A stretch of DNA of 64,000 nucleotides from Mucilaginibacter straminoryzae (GTDB taxonomy: Bacteria; Bacteroidota; Bacteroidia; Sphingobacteriales; Sphingobacteriaceae), in assembly GCF_022953055.1 (NCBI RefSeq), contig NZ_JALJEJ010000004.1, forward strand, positions 310,001 through 374,000. Reading direction: 5' to 3'. Under the pieces are notes generated by a model that worked only from the letters and a program-made list of their open reading frames with translations, did no database searches and was not told the DNA's origin. Positions 20,010-29,046 of this stretch are shown here, in pieces. The translations under genes were made by a program, and so were the position numbers. Numbering within the stretch: position 1 is the first letter of the stretch; every line of letters begins with the position of its first letter.

Positions 20010-20603
20010 TTAACCTTTGATCCAGGCAAGATTTGCAGCCAGAAACTCACAAGGATTATAATTTAATTCTTCTATCCGCTTTTTACTAATCGGTTTAGCT
20101 GGGTTTCCAGCAACTATTTCAAAATCCTTAACATCTCTCGTTACTACTGCTCCGGCGCCGACTACGGCTCCTTTGCCAATAGAAACGCCCGGTAAGATGA
20201 TGGCATTGGTGGCAATCCAGGCGTAATCACCTATGATGATTGGCCCTTTTACATGCCGCCAGAGAGAATCCTGTGTATTATGCGATGCCGTAAGAAGTAT
20301 TGCTCCGTCATTTATGCAAACATTAGCCCCAATAACTACGGCATCATGCAATGCTATTTGAACCTTTCCTAAAAAAGACATTGGTCCAATCGTTAATTTC
20401 TTCTTTTGTCCACCTACCTCAACTAAACCTATTTCTGCAGTTGGATGGATATCTGCTCCTTTTCTCAAAAGTTTCCAACGGCGGTAATTCCGTTTCATCA
20501 GTTCATTAAAGGTAAGCAAGCGCTTAGCCCAAGCCTTATAAAAAGCTACAGATGTAACACTAAATTTTGCCCTGTTCTTATATAAATAACTTAAACTGGC
20601 CAT
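20010..20603 (-). CDS. Left-handed beta-helix acyltransferase
   Basis: This 197-residue protein belongs to the hexapeptide-repeat acyltransferases (maltose/galactoside acetyltransferase group). Repeats such as IHPTAEIG, MSFLGKVQIA, VIGANVCINDGAI, WIATNAIILPGVSIGKGAVV and VVTRDV form the helix. His in TASHNTQDS is the likely catalytic residue. It probably acetylates a sugar of the repeat unit. It overlaps the upstream glycosyltransferase by 13 bases. Confidence 0.85.
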   Translation of the reverse strand: MASLSYLYKNRAKFSVTSVAFYKAWAKRLLTFNELMKRNYRRWKLLRKGADIHPTAEIGLVEVGGQKKKLTIGPMSFLGKVQIALHDAVVIGANVCINDGAILLTASHNTQDSLWRHVKGPIIIGDYAWIATNAIILPGVSIGKGAVVGAGAVVTRDVKDFEIVAGNPAKPISKKRIEELNYNPCEFLAANLAWIKG

Positions 20604-21712
20604 ATAGTTTCCTCCATACTTTCAATTAGTATCTTACTGATTTCTTCAACACTGTTGTTTCCTAAACTAGTCTGTAAGTTCGAATATATAGTTTCAAAAT
20701 TTCCACCTCTATAATCGAATATGTCATCAGGAGCGATAGCATTGTTAACACTGTGACCTCGAGGCAACCAATCACGGGCAACGCTGATAATAGGTAACTG
20801 ATGTAAACGCATAGCCGCCACAGCGCCGCTTTTGTCTGCCAAATTAATTGGTGTAGTACTAATTCCGATGGTTGAACTTTGGAGAAGTTCGGATATGCCG
20901 CTTTCCTCAATCTCTCCGGAGATTTTTACAGGCATTTGATACCTCTCCCAGGCAGCTTGCCATTTCACCTGCTCACTACCAGATCTGCCTGCTATGATTA
21001 ATTCGAAAGCTCTGCCAGATTTTTTAGAAAAATCCGAAACCTCTTTTGCAAAATCTTCAATGGGCGCGCCGTGATGTATCCCTCCAAAAACGATCAACAC
21101 TTCCGAAGTTGGTTTTAAGGATACTTTGGTACTCTTTATAATTGGAATGTTACTGAATAATCTTAAAATGAATGGTTTGATACCAACTTGAGATAGCTTT
21201 AAGTAGTACAGTCTATTTGAAGTTGTTATAAGCAAAAATTTTACACTTTTCATCAGACTTACTATTCTCGCCTTTTGTATTCTACCCCAAAGTATATGTT
21301 TTAAGTGTGCTTTTTGCTCTATTCCAACCCATATTTCATGAAACATAATATGGCATTTGATATCCCCGCTTATTTTTTTAAACACTCTTATAAATGGGGT
21401 GGAAATAATGCCTTTAGGTTGAAAGGAAAATGAAACAAATTGCAGACTTATCCAATCTGCTTCAAAAGCATAAACGACTGCTTCCAGTATTTTAAGTCTT
21501 TCTTTCTCTGGAAAAGTAAATGGAATGCGCGTTAGTGTTAAGTTGAGAGTGCTATCTTTAAAGTCCGCACATTGTTTTATAAATTTATCGTTCAAGGCAA
21601 TAGCAAGGCACTCGTGGCCTTTTTTGCAAAGCTCTTCTGCCAATTTACGGGTATAGTCTCCTACCCCGTCTTTACCAGGCTCAAGCGATCCGCATATGAA
21701 GGCTATTTTCAT
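20591..21712 (-). CDS. Glycosyltransferase, GT4-like
   Basis: This 373-residue protein starts MKIAFICGSLEPGKDGVGDY, the acceptor-side motif of GT4 enzymes (GxDGVGDYT). The C-terminal half has EVLIVFGGIHHGAPIEDFAK and FELIIAGRSGSEQV, but the usual E-x7-E motif is not visible, so the assignment is weaker than for its neighbours. It overlaps the acyltransferase by 13 bases and lies 44 bases after the 21757 gene. Confidence 0.75.
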   Translation of the reverse strand: MKIAFICGSLEPGKDGVGDYTRKLAEELCKKGHECLAIALNDKFIKQCADFKDSTLNLTLTRIPFTFPEKERLKILEAVVYAFEADWISLQFVSFSFQPKGIISTPFIRVFKKISGDIKCHIMFHEIWVGIEQKAHLKHILWGRIQKARIVSLMKSVKFLLITTSNRLYYLKLSQVGIKPFILRLFSNIPIIKSTKVSLKPTSEVLIVFGGIHHGAPIEDFAKEVSDFSKKSGRAFELIIAGRSGSEQVKWQAAWERYQMPVKISGEIEESGISELLQSSTIGISTTPINLADKSGAVAAMRLHQLPIISVARDWLPRGHSVNNAIAPDDIFDYRGGNFETIYSNLQTSLGNNSVEEISKILIESMEETIWPV

Positions 21713-21756
21713 TTATTTAGTAAAAGTACGACCGCTAAACAGTTATTAACAAAATA

Positions 21757-22704
21757 TCACTTTGAATAAAACCTATTCACTATTAAAGACACTTTAAGAT
21801 CAACGTATTTAAAAAAAACTTTTGTTTTAGGATATAAATTGATAGGATACTTAACGTTCTTCCAAAATTGCTTTTCCGAAAGCGAAGCTCTTCTACCCTT
21901 TAATGCCTGCAAAAAGAACGATACCTTCCAAGGTTTAGGTTTTCCGGTTGCGTGCGACATTAGCCATCCCCCGCCAATAAAGTCCATTCCTTCAGGTCCA
22001 ATTTCACTGATTGGTTCTTTACAACACATCGCGCAGATATTTAATGCATCTTGATCACCCATATGAAATTCATTTGACGGATCATTTTTGTTGTCAAGAT
22101 AATTCATATCCATTCCAAAACTACTCATCGCGATTTTTATGATCTCATCCCATGTTTTTAAAAATTGTAAGCGATCACTTGAAACCCCACAAAAGCCAGC
22201 ATTTATATAGTGATACAATTCTCTCTCCACTTTAAGATTTAGAGCGTTTATTACCTTTTGCCACGCAAATCTTTTTGGATGAGTTGGTGGAAAATCCGAG
22301 CTTACAATCTCATGAACTAAAGTTATACCATATTGAATCCAATTTTCATAAAATTCCCATTTGCACCTTACAACAATATCCGGATCAAAATAGAAAATTC
22401 CACTTGCATCATTAGCGTAATCACTCATTAAAAGCAACATGAATTGCGGCTTGTAATTGGTGAAATGGTAATTGGTTTCTATCAAAATAAAATGGACCAG
22501 CAATCCTTCAGCTACCTCAACTGATTTCGAAATCTTTCCCGAAGGCCATACCTTTTCCGTTACCGCCCTTGCCCAAAAAGGTAATTCACCTTTATATCCA
22601 ATAAAAAAATCACCTCTGAAACCACTTTTGTAAAGCGAATTGACTAAGGCTCCTCCGCCATAATGATAATGTCCTTCAAAAAGGGTACAAACAACTGATG
22701 ACAT
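21757..22704 (-). CDS. Putative GT-A glycosyltransferase, paralogue 2
   Basis: I do not recognise a named family with certainty. The 315-residue protein shows a GT-A-like arrangement: an N-terminal TLFEGHYHYGGGALVNSLYK segment like GT8-type nucleotide-sugar enzymes, and FYFDPDIVV with a DxD metal site at 107-109. A later YHYINAGFCGVS segment fits the acceptor region of such enzymes. It is a paralogue of the 22994 gene: the first 40 residues are close, and the rest is diverged. It lies downstream of a broken wzx fragment, which shows it arose by duplication. Confidence 0.72.
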   Translation of the reverse strand: MSSVVCTLFEGHYHYGGGALVNSLYKSGFRGDFFIGYKGELPFWARAVTEKVWPSGKISKSVEVAEGLLVHFILIETNYHFTNYKPQFMLLLMSDYANDASGIFYFDPDIVVRCKWEFYENWIQYGITLVHEIVSSDFPPTHPKRFAWQKVINALNLKVERELYHYINAGFCGVSSDRLQFLKTWDEIIKIAMSSFGMDMNYLDNKNDPSNEFHMGDQDALNICAMCCKEPISEIGPEGMDFIGGGWLMSHATGKPKPWKVSFFLQALKGRRASLSEKQFWKNVKYPINLYPKTKVFFKYVDLKVSLIVNRFYSK

Positions 22705-22706
22705 AT

Positions 22707-22893
22707 TTAGTAATTAACGTTATCAAACTTAAACAGCCTATAACAAGTGTACAAAACATGTATAAGCGCTTGACCCGTGCTATAAAACAATTGAATTACA
22801 AAACCTTTGTAACTGTTTTTAAGTGAAACAGCAAGGCTCCGAAATAATAGATAGAATATTAAAGGCACAGAAATAACCGATTAATAATCCATC
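22707..22893 (-). pseudogene. Broken 3' fragment of the flippase gene
   Basis: This stretch matches the last 60 or so codons of the Wzx-like gene at 23980, including the identical end HVLYTCYR and FDNVNY followed by TAA. It has a one-base deletion and an in-frame stop relative to the intact gene, so it cannot be translated as such. It lies directly upstream of the 21757 gene, as the intact wzx end lies upstream of the 22994 gene. It is the scar of the second duplication. Confidence 0.85.
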
Positions 22894-22993
22894 TTATAAT
22901 TGGTACCAACGGAGGCAATAAGCATGTTTTCCTATGATATCAATATTTTTAAGAACAAATAAATTACATTCTCATTTTTAAACTGGTATAGCA

Positions 22994-23977
22994 TTAGCTA
23001 TTTCCATAAAACCTTCCGACAAAAGCAGCTATTTTCAACTCAAATTGCCTAAACTTAATCAACCCAAGTTTGTAAGGTCTAATTGGACCACTTAAATTTT
23101 CCCAAAACAACCTATCAACTACCCGTAAACGTTGCCCTTTAAGTGCTCGAACTATGGGACTACTAACCCATGGTTTTTGCGTACCTAGTGCATGCGGTAG
23201 AATTGCAGCTCCATGCTTGAAAGCCATAGCCTCTTGCCCTATATAACTAATGGGTCTATTCCAAACTTCAGTTGTTATATTCAAAGCGTCTTGATCAGTT
23301 TTGCTGAAAGGCGCAAAATCGCCTTGAGCCTCCTTAGCTAACTGTCCTCCATTTTTAAATATGGATTTATCTAACCCTCCAATATACAAAGACATATGTT
23401 CTTGAATAGACTTCCAATTTTCTAGAAAGTGAAAATCAGCTTTAGAAACACCAATAAACCCCCCATTTACATAGATAGACGTTTTAAACTTCAACTCAAT
23501 TTTATATTGGCTAAATAATCGTCTCCAAGCCACTCTACGTGGATGATACTCTGATATGGGAGAGTTTACGTCCTCACACAAAGCAACACCACATTGTATC
23601 CATTCCAAAAAGTAATACCATGGACCTGATATTACGATATCTGGATCGAAATAAAACAAACCATCTGCACTTTTTGCGGGGCCTTGTAATAACCTAAGCA
23701 TAAAGTCTGGTTTATAGTTAGTAAGGTGATAGTCAGTAGTCAGTGGTAAAAAATATATTCTTAGATCGCTAGTCACCTCTACCGAAGTTACGTTTTGCCA
23801 CTCAAAGAAATTACTAATATTGCGAACATCGTTATAGTTATTTACCCATTTTGGCAATTGCCCCCTATATCCAACATAAAAATCTCCCTTATACCCCTGC
23901 TTATAAAGTGAATTAACAAGAGCTGATACTCCATAATGATAATGTCCTTCAAAAAGGGTGCAAACAGCTGATGACAT
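22994..23977 (-). CDS. Putative GT-A glycosyltransferase, paralogue 1
   Basis: This 327-residue protein is the paralogue of the 21757 gene. It starts MSSAVCTLFEGHYHYGVSAL, has FYFDPDIV with a DxD site at 111-113, and a SIYVNGGFIGVSKADF segment for the acceptor region. It follows the flippase gene by only two bases, so it is co-translated with it. An insert near residues 190-215 distinguishes it from its paralogue. Family membership is inferred from the DxD site and the locus. Confidence 0.72.
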   Translation of the reverse strand: MSSAVCTLFEGHYHYGVSALVNSLYKQGYKGDFYVGYRGQLPKWVNNYNDVRNISNFFEWQNVTSVEVTSDLRIYFLPLTTDYHLTNYKPDFMLRLLQGPAKSADGLFYFDPDIVISGPWYYFLEWIQCGVALCEDVNSPISEYHPRRVAWRRLFSQYKIELKFKTSIYVNGGFIGVSKADFHFLENWKSIQEHMSLYIGGLDKSIFKNGGQLAKEAQGDFAPFSKTDQDALNITTEVWNRPISYIGQEAMAFKHGAAILPHALGTQKPWVSSPIVRALKGQRLRVVDRLFWENLSGPIRPYKLGLIKFRQFELKIAAFVGRFYGNS

Positions 23978-23979
23978 AT

Positions 23980-25278
23980 TTAGTAATTAACGTTATCAAA
24001 CTTAACAAGCCTGTAACAAGTGTACAAAACGTGCATAAGCACTTGTACAAGCGCTATAAAGCAATTGAAATGCAAAACCTCCGTGAGCGTTGTTACGTGA
24101 AACAGCAAGGCCCCAAAAACAATAGATAGAATGTTTATAGGTATAGAAATAACAGGATTAATAACCCATCCCCGGCTTGTCGCTAATCCAAAACATATGC
24201 CTGACATTATACTTAAACAGGCAGCAATAACACTGTAAAACAACTCATTCTTTAAATTGGAATAAGACTTTCCCAGTATCCATAATATTTGCGTCGGAAA
24301 AACACCGGAAACACCTACAACTACAAGTAAAATAACGCTTACTCCAATAAGTAATTGAAAATAATATCGTGTGAGTACAGCCTTATTATCAGGCAGTCTA
24401 GAAAATCTTGGAATAATCAAAGTGCTAAAAAGTACATTAAACAACGACAGCACCATGCTCAAACGGCTTAATGCACCTATTTGAGCGATATTATTTGTAT
24501 TTCCAAAAATAGATAACAGCCAAATGGATATTTGTCCGGATACGCAATAATATATCGCGCCAGGTAAAATACGCTTGACAACTGCTAGTATTTCTTTTCT
24601 AACCTCTGGATCAGATTTCTGATTCCAATCCACATATTTTGCAGTGAGTTTTTTTAATTTGATATTACCTAAGATACGAGGTATCCCGGCTGTGATAATG
24701 CCTACTGCAGCAAAAGGAGCTAGAAAGGTCGCGAAAACTAGGATCATCCGGAAAATGCCGACCCAAACTTGGTTTTTTTGCAGCGAAGTGATATCCTGCC
24801 TCAACTTTAATCCCACTTCAAGCAATGAGTCCGATAACGCAGCTATAAATGCCGGTATCAAAGATAGTATTATTATGGTGCTTTGTAACCAACTGGCCCC
24901 ATGCTGTACCAGGAGGTAAAACAAAACCGGTATAGCAACTATCAAACTAAAAATAGCAAACTTTTTTCGCAGGTTAAGGCCCGTAACCATTATCACTCCC
25001 AATTTGGTGTTATCCTGCCAAACCTTCCCGCCCTGAGCCATTACCCCTGCACTAATACCACCATCAGATAAAACTGTCATTGTACCAAGCATCGTATTAA
25101 CAAGGGTATATAAAGCGTATTCTGCTGTTGATAAAAATCTTATTATAACTATACCGCTTACTAAACTTACACCTTGAACAATGATTTGCGCAGTTCCAGT
25201 TATTGTAATTAGCTTAAACCAATGAATTAACTTGTCGAGTTTGTTTTTTGAGGAAGCTGCCGTGTCTACTGCACTCAT
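23980..25278 (-). CDS. Wzx-like polysaccharide flippase
   Basis: This protein of 432 residues moves lipid-linked repeat units across the inner membrane. It has about twelve hydrophobic segments, an N-terminal TGTAQIIVQGVSLVSGIVII like the MATE/MOP-type Wzx proteins, and no signal peptide. It lies between the Wzc gene (13 bases upstream) and the paralogue glycosyltransferase (2 bases downstream). A degenerate copy of its 3' end lies at 22707-22893. Confidence 0.88.
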   Translation of the reverse strand: MSAVDTAASSKNKLDKLIHWFKLITITGTAQIIVQGVSLVSGIVIIRFLSTAEYALYTLVNTMLGTMTVLSDGGISAGVMAQGGKVWQDNTKLGVIMVTGLNLRKKFAIFSLIVAIPVLFYLLVQHGASWLQSTIIILSLIPAFIAALSDSLLEVGLKLRQDITSLQKNQVWVGIFRMILVFATFLAPFAAVGIITAGIPRILGNIKLKKLTAKYVDWNQKSDPEVRKEILAVVKRILPGAIYYCVSGQISIWLLSIFGNTNNIAQIGALSRLSMVLSLFNVLFSTLIIPRFSRLPDNKAVLTRYYFQLLIGVSVILLVVVGVSGVFPTQILWILGKSYSNLKNELFYSVIAACLSIMSGICFGLATSRGWVINPVISIPINILSIVFGALLFHVTTLTEVLHFNCFIALVQVLMHVLYTCYRLVKFDNVNY

Positions 25279-25291
25279 TTATATTAAAATA

Positions 25292-27628
25292 TTAGGAAGT
25301 GAACCTGCTGAACCATGATTTTTTTCTGCCCTTATCTTCCTCATAATAACCGTAGCCGTAACCATAGCCATAACCGTAACCATAGCCAATTTTCGATTGA
25401 TCTATAGAATTGAAGACTATATTCAGGTTTTTGAATATCCTCCTTTGTCTAAGGTCATCTACAAATCTGATCTGGTCTCTATGTGTATAATTATATCTTA
25501 CGATAAACAATGTTGCACTTGCATATTTACTTAGAATTTGCGCATCCGTCAAAATTCCGACAGGAGGAGCGTCTAGTATAATGTAATCGTATTCTTGCTT
25601 AAGCTGCTCAAGCAAAGATTCAATTTTACCGTTTAACAGCAACTCAGCAGGATTAGGAGGGATAGTTCCACTAGTGATTACCTGTAAATTAGGTAACTTA
25701 AACTGGTCTCTCATCACATCTTTGTAATCCACCTGCCCAATTAAATAATTTGAAAGCCCGAGTTCGGGTTGCAGACCTAGCATCGTTTCAAATCTTGGCC
25801 TTCTTAAATCAAGTTCCAGGACAATCACTTTTTTTCCCGTGCTTGCAAGGCTGGCACCCAAGTTTAAAGCGATAAAGGATTTCCCTTCGCCACTGATATT
25901 AGAGGTGAACAAAATCACTTTATCCTCTGCAGACGGCATAATGAACTGCAAATTTGTCCTTAATACGCGTATTTGCTCAGAAATCATCGCTCTGGGACGT
26001 TCTATAGTTATCATCGGCTCCTGCTCTGATGAGTAACTGACCTGAGCAATAACAGGAACTTTGGTATAACGCTCGATATCAGACCTTCGCTTTATTGTAG
26101 TATCAAGCATACCCAAAAGGAATATGCTAATTATAGGCAAAAATAGGCCTATAGCGAAGAAAGAAAAGTAAACAGCATTTTTTGCAGGCTTGAAATACAT
26201 CCCTGAACTTTTTGCTTTATCTATAGTCTTACTATCCGAAACAGTAGAGGCAAGTGACATTGCTGATTCTTCACGCTTTTGAAGTAAGAAAGTAAACAGG
26301 TTATTTTTAATATCCCTGTCCCGCATAATATCAATAAGTCCCCGTTCTTTTGAAGGAACACTTCTTATAATTGCCTTGAAACCATTGTTTTGGTTTATCA
26401 ATTGTCTTTTACTGCTAACAAGACCTGCTCTGATGTTTTGTACGGTTTGTAAAATAGTTTGCTTAAGGGCTTTGATCTGGTCATTCAAGGAACTAACCGC
26501 AGGGTTAGTCTGCGGAATAGTTCTAAGCAAACTCTCTTTTTTTACCTGTACATCGCTAAGCTGAGTTATTAATAAGGTTAAAGACGGATCCTCTATCCCT
26601 TGCATTGAGGGTAGCTTCATCTGATCCATATTATCATTGTTCAGATAATTCTCCAGCACTTTTAATCCACCTAACTCTAAATCAATCTTCGTGAGCTGAG
26701 CATCATTATTCTGGACATTGGTTAAGAATATACTCGATTGGGTAGAAATATCTGTAATTTCATTGGTAGACTTATAATCCTGAACCTTCTTTTCCACCGT
26801 ATTAAGTTCGCCAGCCACCGCTGCCAATCTTCCTTCTATGAAAGCCAGCGTATTAGCAGTGGTTTTATTTTTATCGTCGATGGATATCTGGTTATATTCG
26901 TCTACCAGCTTGGTCAGTATATCCTTACCCCGTTGCGCATTCTGATCTTCCATTGAGATAAACAATACGGTCGCTTGCTTACTGGCGGGTGTGATCTGCA
27001 ATTTGCCAATGTATGACTGTGCAACGTCCTCGGCAGAGCCGAAAATAACCTGTACCACCTCGGCAGACTTTACTTTTGTCGGAATTACTACTAGAAGACC
27101 CGCCTCTGTCTCAACGGGTTTGTTATAAGGAATTTTTTTTCCGTTAAACTCAACCTCACGATCATTAATCTGTTGCACATCCCATTCCTGCTTTGCAATA
27201 TTAGCAGAAGGTCTAAGCATCCTTATCTTAAACGGTTCGTTCTTATAAAGAACAATTTTCGTGAAGCCCTTTTTAACCAAATACGTATTCTCCAGTTCCA
27301 ACGCTTTAACAACCTTTTCCATTAAGGCATTGGTTTTTAAAATCTGGATCTCATTGTCGACTATCTTATCGGTTGAGAATACATCCAGTTGCTGAAGTAT
27401 GTCCTTATCGTTTCCAGATTGTTTGTCTTTGATTAAGATAGATATCTGCACATTAAATTGCGGTGTTAACGTCTTCGCATAGAAATAACCGGCTAAAAGC
27501 ATCACTACAACTGATAATAATATCCATTTCCAATGCCGCAAATACTTTTGTAATACCTCCTTAAAATCAACATCTTGATTTATTTCCGGCTCTACAAATT
27601 CGTCTGAATATTCTGAAGTTCTTTGCAT
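25292..27628 (-). CDS. Wzc-like polysaccharide co-polymerase and tyrosine autokinase
   Basis: This 778-residue inner-membrane protein controls chain length and export by cycles of tyrosine phosphorylation. It has a Wzz domain with a first membrane segment at about 32-51, a long periplasmic coiled part, a second membrane segment at about 490-515 and a BY-kinase domain. Walker A is TSNISGEGKSF (K near 581), Walker A' is VIVLELDLRRPR and Walker B is YIILDAPPVG. The C-terminal tyrosine cluster is a perfect Gly-Tyr repeat at 748-762 with eight tyrosines, followed by EEDKGRKKSW. It lies 4 bases after Wza, its export partner. Confidence 0.95.
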   Translation of the reverse strand: MQRTSEYSDEFVEPEINQDVDFKEVLQKYLRHWKWILLSVVVMLLAGYFYAKTLTPQFNVQISILIKDKQSGNDKDILQQLDVFSTDKIVDNEIQILKTNALMEKVVKALELENTYLVKKGFTKIVLYKNEPFKIRMLRPSANIAKQEWDVQQINDREVEFNGKKIPYNKPVETEAGLLVVIPTKVKSAEVVQVIFGSAEDVAQSYIGKLQITPASKQATVLFISMEDQNAQRGKDILTKLVDEYNQISIDDKNKTTANTLAFIEGRLAAVAGELNTVEKKVQDYKSTNEITDISTQSSIFLTNVQNNDAQLTKIDLELGGLKVLENYLNNDNMDQMKLPSMQGIEDPSLTLLITQLSDVQVKKESLLRTIPQTNPAVSSLNDQIKALKQTILQTVQNIRAGLVSSKRQLINQNNGFKAIIRSVPSKERGLIDIMRDRDIKNNLFTFLLQKREESAMSLASTVSDSKTIDKAKSSGMYFKPAKNAVYFSFFAIGLFLPIISIFLLGMLDTTIKRRSDIERYTKVPVIAQVSYSSEQEPMITIERPRAMISEQIRVLRTNLQFIMPSAEDKVILFTSNISGEGKSFIALNLGASLASTGKKVIVLELDLRRPRFETMLGLQPELGLSNYLIGQVDYKDVMRDQFKLPNLQVITSGTIPPNPAELLLNGKIESLLEQLKQEYDYIILDAPPVGILTDAQILSKYASATLFIVRYNYTHRDQIRFVDDLRQRRIFKNLNIVFNSIDQSKIGYGYGYGYGYGYGYYEEDKGRKKSWFSRFTS

Positions 27629-27632
27629 TTAC

Positions 27633-28418
27633 TTACTTTCTAAAAATTAATACCCCGACAGTTATGATAGATACCATTATAGGAATTAATCTTAAAGCGA
27701 GGTCTGTCTGCGCAATCTTACCTTTTGATGCTTTAACATAAACAATATCGTTACTATGCAAATAATAATATGGCGAAGAAAATACGTCGCTTTTTGTAAA
27801 GTCAACTTCGCCGAACTCCTTTTTATTATTTACATCCCTGATAATTTCAATACTATTTTGTTTAGCAAAAGGTGTAAGGTCACCAGCAAGGGTAATTGCT
27901 TCTGGCAAAGTGATTCGTTCGTTAGGAATAACGTAAATACCGGGTTTACTTACTTCACCAAGAATTGAAATTCTAAAGTTTAAAAATCGCACAGTTACTG
28001 TCGGTTCTTTCAAATAAAACTCAAGCTTTTTACGAATAATACCCGTTGCCTCATTAGTAGTAAGAGATCCTACCGCAACTGAACCTACTAAAGGTAGGGT
28101 AATATTTCCTGAGCCATCTACTAAATATCCTGGCGCTGCGGACTGACTTAAACTCGGGGTTGCATCTGGTGTTTCCCGGGAAGATGAATACGGATTAAAA
28201 AAACTGCTAGCCTCGGGGCTGAGAGAATTTACATAAATAGATAAAAGATCGCCTGGCTGTATTTTAGGTACATATTCTCTGGCAATAGCTACCGTATCCT
28301 TCGAACCAGACCTCTGAAAATAAGTTATCTTTTTCTCATTAAAACACGATGACAGAATCATCACGCCCAAAAGAACAATCAGAGAGAAAAAACTTTCCTT
28401 TTTTTTAGTTGACATCAA
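27633..28418 (-). CDS. Wza-like polysaccharide export lipoprotein
   Basis: This protein forms the outer-membrane channel for the polysaccharide. The 261 residues begin with a lipoprotein signal (LSSC, Cys25), then a Poly_export domain (YVPKIQPGDLLSIYVNSLSP), an SLBB domain (RISILGEVSKPGIYVIPNER) and a C-terminal hydrophobic segment (LIPIMVSIITVGVLIF). The short form with a membrane anchor is normal in Bacteroidota. It is the first export gene of the locus and lies 64 bases downstream of the DUF3467 gene. Confidence 0.93.
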   Translation of the reverse strand: MMSTKKKESFFSLIVLLGVMILSSCFNEKKITYFQRSGSKDTVAIAREYVPKIQPGDLLSIYVNSLSPEASSFFNPYSSSRETPDATPSLSQSAAPGYLVDGSGNITLPLVGSVAVGSLTTNEATGIIRKKLEFYLKEPTVTVRFLNFRISILGEVSKPGIYVIPNERITLPEAITLAGDLTPFAKQNSIEIIRDVNNKKEFGEVDFTKSDVFSSPYYYLHSNDIVYVKASKGKIAQTDLALRLIPIMVSIITVGVLIFRK

Positions 28419-28482
28419 ATGCGTTTTTAAACTTATAAGGCTTAAAAGCCCTATTACAATATATGAAAAAAGTATAGAAAAT

Positions 28483-28794
28483 TTAAGCCTGCCCCATCGT
28501 GCCGCCGAAATTCATGGTGAACCCGGAAACATTCTCCTGTAACCTAATTCTACCGTTTGCGCTTTCGAACTTTTCGATATTATCACTCAATGCGCTTAGT
28601 AATCTTCGCGCATGTTCAGGCGTAAGAATAATTCGGGATTTCACTTTAGCCTTTGGCACACCGGGAAGCACTCTGATAAAATCAATAACAAACTCTGCAT
28701 TAGAATGAGTAATAATAGCCAAATTCGAATAAATTCCTTCAGCAACGTCTTCGCTTAACTCGATATTTAACTGTCCTTCAGTTTGTTCTTCCAT
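28483..28794 (-). CDS. DUF3467 protein
   Basis: This 103-residue protein belongs to DUF3467, a small family often found near rpoC in Bacteroidota. The core NLAIITHSNAEFVIDFIRVL and the following SRIILTPEHARRLLSALSDN are visible. Function is unknown. Here it heads the polysaccharide locus, separated from rpoC by a plus-strand gene. A TAGATTTG element upstream may be its promoter, which could also drive the export genes. Confidence 0.85.
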   Translation of the reverse strand: MEEQTEGQLNIELSEDVAEGIYSNLAIITHSNAEFVIDFIRVLPGVPKAKVKSRIILTPEHARRLLSALSDNIEKFESANGRIRLQENVSGFTMNFGGTMGQA

Positions 28795-28816
28795 CAGGTA
28801 AAAATGTATATTATTG

Positions 28817-28824
28817 CAAATCTA
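28817..28824 (-). promoter_or_regulatory. Possible -7 element of the DUF3467 gene
   Basis: On the minus strand this reads TAGATTTG, matching the Bacteroidota -7 element TAnnTTTG, about 23 bases before the start codon. No TTG lies at the ideal distance upstream (the nearest are 13 or 26 bases away), so the call is weak. Confidence 0.4.
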
Positions 28825-29046
28825 TCAATAATTCCTCAATTATTTTATGACAATAAAATTAAAAAAGCATTATAGTAAACCGACCTTATTATTAAATTTA
28901 TTCTTTTAATTAAAAAAAATAACGACGACTATAATTGAAATTATTTTGCACAAAAAAGCGATATTTTTTAATTTATTTATTTATAATTACAGTTCGTTTA
29001 GGAATTCTTACTGTTTGAGGTCATTAATTAACATAAATTTAATTCT

